Shown here: piece after piece, positions 13,722 through 16,057 of the stretch
Layout of the letters: each line of letters begins with the position of its first letter
How positions within the stretch are numbered: position 1 is the stretch's first letter
Source of the DNA: Palsa-1188 sp050010575
GTDB taxonomy: Bacteria; Bacillota; DSM-12270; Thermacetogeniales; Thermacetogeniaceae
Assembly (NCBI GenBank): GCA_050010575.1
Contig: JBEKKU010000049.1
Location: forward strand, 1 to 16,057
Reading direction: 5' to 3'
DNA: 16,057 nt
Made by a program: the position numbers and the translations under genes
Notes under the pieces: generated by a model
Told to the model about the DNA's origin: nothing
Databases searched by the model: none
What the model saw: only the letters and a program-made list of their open reading frames with translations

Positions 13722-14879
13722 ATGAATATCAAACGGAACCGCATGATCGTGGGGATAATCCTGGCGGCTTTTCTGGCCGGCATTGCCTTTGCGGGAGGCA
13801 TAGTCTTCGCCTCTGGCCACAATTGGCTGAACCCGGTGCTGGCAGCCCTGAATGCACCCCAGGCGACTGATACCACCAAGAGTCTCTTGCCGGGAGTGGG
13901 GCCAAACACCATTGCCGATATAGTATCCAATACCGGGCCTGCAGTGGTCAAGATCGAAACCACGCAGACCACCCAGGTGGACAACCCATTATTGAGCGAC
14001 CCCTTTTTCCGCCAGTTTTTTGGCCAGAATTATGACCAGCCCCAGACACAGGTACAGCAGGTGCTGGGTTCCGGCTTCCTGATCTCCGCCGATGGCTACC
14101 TGCTGACGAATGAGCATGTGATTGAAGGCGCCCAGCAGATCCAGGTGACGATCATGGGCAAGTCGAAGCCTCTCAGCGCCCAAGTGGTCGGCAGCGACCG
14201 GGATCTCGACCTGGCAGTCTTGAAGGTCAACGCTGGCGGCACTCTGCCATACCTGCAACTGGGCAATTCCGATCAGACCCGGGTGGGCAACTGGGTGATC
14301 GCCATCGGCAACCCCTATGGGCTGGATCACACCGTCACAGTTGGTGTGATTAGCGCCAAGGGACGCCCGATCTCTGTTGAGGACCGCAACTACCGGAACC
14401 TGCTCCAGACGGATGCTTCCATCAACCCCGGCAACAGCGGTGGTCCGCTGCTGGACCTGAGCGGGGCGGTGATCGGGATCAACACCGCGGTCAGTGCCCA
14501 GGCTCAGGGAATCGGTTTTGCCATCCCCAGCAATACCGTCAAGGATGTGTTAAACCAGTTGATGACGAATGGCAAGGTCAGCCGGGCCTGGCTCGGTGTG
14601 GAGATTCAGGACATCACCTCAGATATTGCCACTGCCTATGGCTACAATGACACCAGTGGGGTGGTCGTCAGGGCCGTAGTCGGCGGTGGGCCTGCATCCA
14701 GCGCCGGCCTCCAGGAGGGCGACATCATCACCGCCTGGAACGGAGCCGCAGTGGCCAACACTGACGACCTACTGCAGAAGATCCAGGAGGCGGGAGTTGG
14801 CGCCAAGATCGAGTTGACGATCTGGCGCGATCGGCAACAGACCAAGGCAACGGTAACACTAGCAGAGCGCACATCCTAG
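13722..14879 (+). CDS. htrA: HtrA/DegP-like serine protease with PDZ domain (S1C)
   Basis: Membrane-anchored HtrA proteases degrade misfolded proteins outside the cytoplasmic membrane. The 385-residue protein has an N-terminal basic stretch and one membrane segment (about 8-30) acting as anchor or signal. The trypsin-like domain has the triad His132 (LLTNEHV), Asp163 (DLDLAVLKV) and Ser239 (NPGNSGGP), the last in a typical S1C loop. A single C-terminal PDZ domain covers about 288-380 (RAWLGVEIQ, then GLQEGDIITAWNG). ATG 13722 is preceded by GGGAGGAG. It lies 45 bases after tatA and 12 bases before comEC, which suggests one transcript. Its exact B. subtilis counterpart (HtrA, HtrB or YyxA) cannot be settled here. 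Confidence 0.96.
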   Translation: MNIKRNRMIVGIILAAFLAGIAFAGGIVFASGHNWLNPVLAALNAPQATDTTKSLLPGVGPNTIADIVSNTGPAVVKIETTQTTQVDNPLLSDPFFRQFFGQNYDQPQTQVQQVLGSGFLISADGYLLTNEHVIEGAQQIQVTIMGKSKPLSAQVVGSDRDLDLAVLKVNAGGTLPYLQLGNSDQTRVGNWVIAIGNPYGLDHTVTVGVISAKGRPISVEDRNYRNLLQTDASINPGNSGGPLLDLSGAVIGINTAVSAQAQGIGFAIPSNTVKDVLNQLMTNGKVSRAWLGVEIQDITSDIATAYGYNDTSGVVVRAVVGGGPASSAGLQEGDIITAWNGAAVANTDDLLQKIQEAGVGAKIELTIWRDRQQTKATVTLAERTS

Positions 14880-14891
14880 CATGGAGTCCCG

Positions 14892-16057
14892 ATGACTCCG
14901 CTGGTTCTGGCAGCGATCGACCTGGGGCTGGGAGTGCTCCTGTCCTTGTTATTGAATAATGTTATCAATCCTTTATGGGGCCTGATCGGGGCCCTCCTTT
15001 TTTTGCTGGCCGCGATCGCAGCCTACGTTGGCGGACGGCGGGAGACCCCGGCGTTGCTGCTGGGCTGTCTTTTCTGCCTGGGGTTGCTCTTAGCCAGCTG
15101 CAGCCGGCCCGTCGTTCCTGCGGGCCTCGGTCCATTGTTGGGGCATTATGTTACCATGAGCGGAACCCTGGCGCAGCAGCCGTCAGTTTATGACGATCGT
15201 ACCGTCTATGTCCTGAAGGATCCGGTGCTGCAACTGGGCAGTGAGGCCTGGAGCGGCAAGGCGAGCGGGACCCGGATCCAGGCCGTCTGCTACAACCCGG
15301 TAACAACTGCGGATAAAGACCCTGACAAGAGCACGGGCGAACCAGGCGCCAGCGCTAGAGGAAGCCCGGCGGCTGCCGGTGTCCGGATGCCGCTGCCGGG
15401 GGACCATCTGCTGGTCAAAGGTAAACTAAACCTGCCTCCGGTGGCTGCCGATCCCGGAGATTTTGACTACCGGGCCTATCTGTTGCGGCACGGGGTGGCT
15501 GCCGAACTCCTGGGCGGCCAGTCCCCGGCACTCCAGGCTGGTGCTCCCGGACTGGTCTGGTATCCCCTGAGATTTGCCGCTGCCCTCCATCTCCGATTGG
15601 AACAAAGTCTGCGGGCAGCCCTGCCCGCAGACCAGGCCTCCTTTCTCTCTGCCATGCTGCTGGGCGCCAGGGCCTGGATGACACCGGAGGATAAGGACCT
15701 CTACCAGCGCACCGGAGTGATGCACCTGTTCGTGGTCTCCGGGCTGCACCTGGGCTTTGTGTTGGCCTTTTTTCTGATCCTGGCCCGGCTGCTGCGCCTC
15801 GGGCGGGGCGCCACCTTTACCCTGGTAGGACTGGCCATCTGGGCTTATGCCGCCCTGATCGGGCTGCCAACTCCGGTTATCCGGGCGGCGGTGATGGGCA
15901 CCATCGCCCTGGCGGGCAGCCTCTGGAAACAGACCCGCCACAGCCCCCTGAATTCACTGGCCATTGCCGCCCTGGCCATCATCCTGGCTAACCCCCTGCT
16001 GCTCCAGGATCCCGGATTCCAGTTCACCCTGGCCGCCTCCTGGGGGATCATCTCCCT
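14892..16057 (+). CDS. comEC: ComEC DNA uptake channel (5' part, runs off the window)
   Basis: ComEC is the membrane channel that takes up single-stranded DNA during transformation. An open frame of 388 codons runs from ATG 14892 to the window edge. After N-terminal membrane helices (about 3-70) comes an OB-fold-like soluble region with the DUF4131-type pattern PADPGDFDYRAYLLRHGVAAEL. The start of the competence domain follows, with SAMLLGARAWM and the conserved VMHLFVVSGLHLGFV, and then several membrane helices. A GGAG site five bases upstream supports ATG 14892. It is 12 bases after the protease gene and some 7.7 kb from comEA. The C-terminal half, including any metallo-beta-lactamase domain, lies outside the window. 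Confidence 0.95.
   Translation, partial: MTPLVLAAIDLGLGVLLSLLLNNVINPLWGLIGALLFLLAAIAAYVGGRRETPALLLGCLFCLGLLLASCSRPVVPAGLGPLLGHYVTMSGTLAQQPSVYDDRTVYVLKDPVLQLGSEAWSGKASGTRIQAVCYNPVTTADKDPDKSTGEPGASARGSPAAAGVRMPLPGDHLLVKGKLNLPPVAADPGDFDYRAYLLRHGVAAELLGGQSPALQAGAPGLVWYPLRFAAALHLRLEQSLRAALPADQASFLSAMLLGARAWMTPEDKDLYQRTGVMHLFVVSGLHLGFVLAFFLILARLLRLGRGATFTLVGLAIWAYAALIGLPTPVIRAAVMGTIALAGSLWKQTRHSPLNSLAIAALAIILANPLLLQDPGFQFTLAASWGIIS
15607..15632 (+). repeat. Perfect inverted repeat within comEC
   Basis: GTCTGCGGGCA (15607-15617) and TGCCCGCAGAC (15622-15632) are exact complements around a GCCC loop, giving an 11-bp GC-rich hairpin inside the coding sequence (residues SLRAALPAD). There is no T-tract, so it is not an intrinsic terminator. 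It might slow translation or transcription or be a protein-binding palindrome; codon choice in a GC-rich gene could also have produced it. Confidence 0.7.

Noticed and set aside
1..16057. CRISPR arrays, insertion sequences, prophage or integrase genes
   Set aside because: No regularly spaced direct repeats, transposase motifs or phage genes were seen anywhere in the window.

Overview
The window looks like a chromosomal segment of an anaerobic, moderately GC-rich Gram-positive bacterium (Bacillota, clostridial/Peptococcia-like). The support is the nadD-yqeK-rsfS housekeeping cluster, a T-box leader ahead of leuS, comEA/comEC competence genes, strong Shine-Dalgarno sites with many GTG/TTG starts, and a six-subunit Ech-type [NiFe] hydrogenase. 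No species can be assigned from the sequence alone.

Layout. 1-717 (minus): 5' part of an APC-family amino acid permease. 718-981: divergent intergenic region with a possible short leader ORF overlapping nadD. 982-2860 (plus): nadD, a small RRM RNA-binding protein gene, yqeK and rsfS. 2861-3419: a perfect consensus promoter (TTGACA-17-TATAAT), then a leucine-type T-box leader. A complete tRNA-Ala(GGC) gene lies inside this leader, between the stem I aptamer and the antiterminator/terminator. 3420-5915: leuS. 5966-6553: an Ogt-type DNA alkyltransferase. 6560-7201: comEA. 7202-7496: a structured intergenic leader. 7497-12653: a compact echABCDEF operon ending in a strong intrinsic terminator at 12690-12719. 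12799-13101 (minus): a small Rieske protein. 13235-16057 (plus): a promoter, tatA, an HtrA-type protease, and the 5' part of comEC, which is cut by the window edge.

How the genes fit together. NadD (NAD synthesis), YqeK (Ap4A hydrolysis), RsfS (ribosome silencing) and LeuS are a common Firmicute housekeeping neighbourhood. Ech would couple ferredoxin oxidation and H2 formation to ion pumping across the membrane. Both Ni-binding cysteine pairs and the Fe-S ligands of the small and ferredoxin-like subunits are present, so it reads as a catalytically competent hydrogenase rather than a Ni-less relative. The operon sits between comEA and comEC, which are normally close neighbours, so this region looks like a competence locus that received an energy-conservation cassette.

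The most unusual item is the tRNA-Ala gene embedded in the leuS T-box leader. One promoter would produce both a riboswitch and a tRNA. The tRNA lies upstream of the terminator, so it should be made whether or not leuS is expressed, and its processing would cut the aptamer away from the expression platform.
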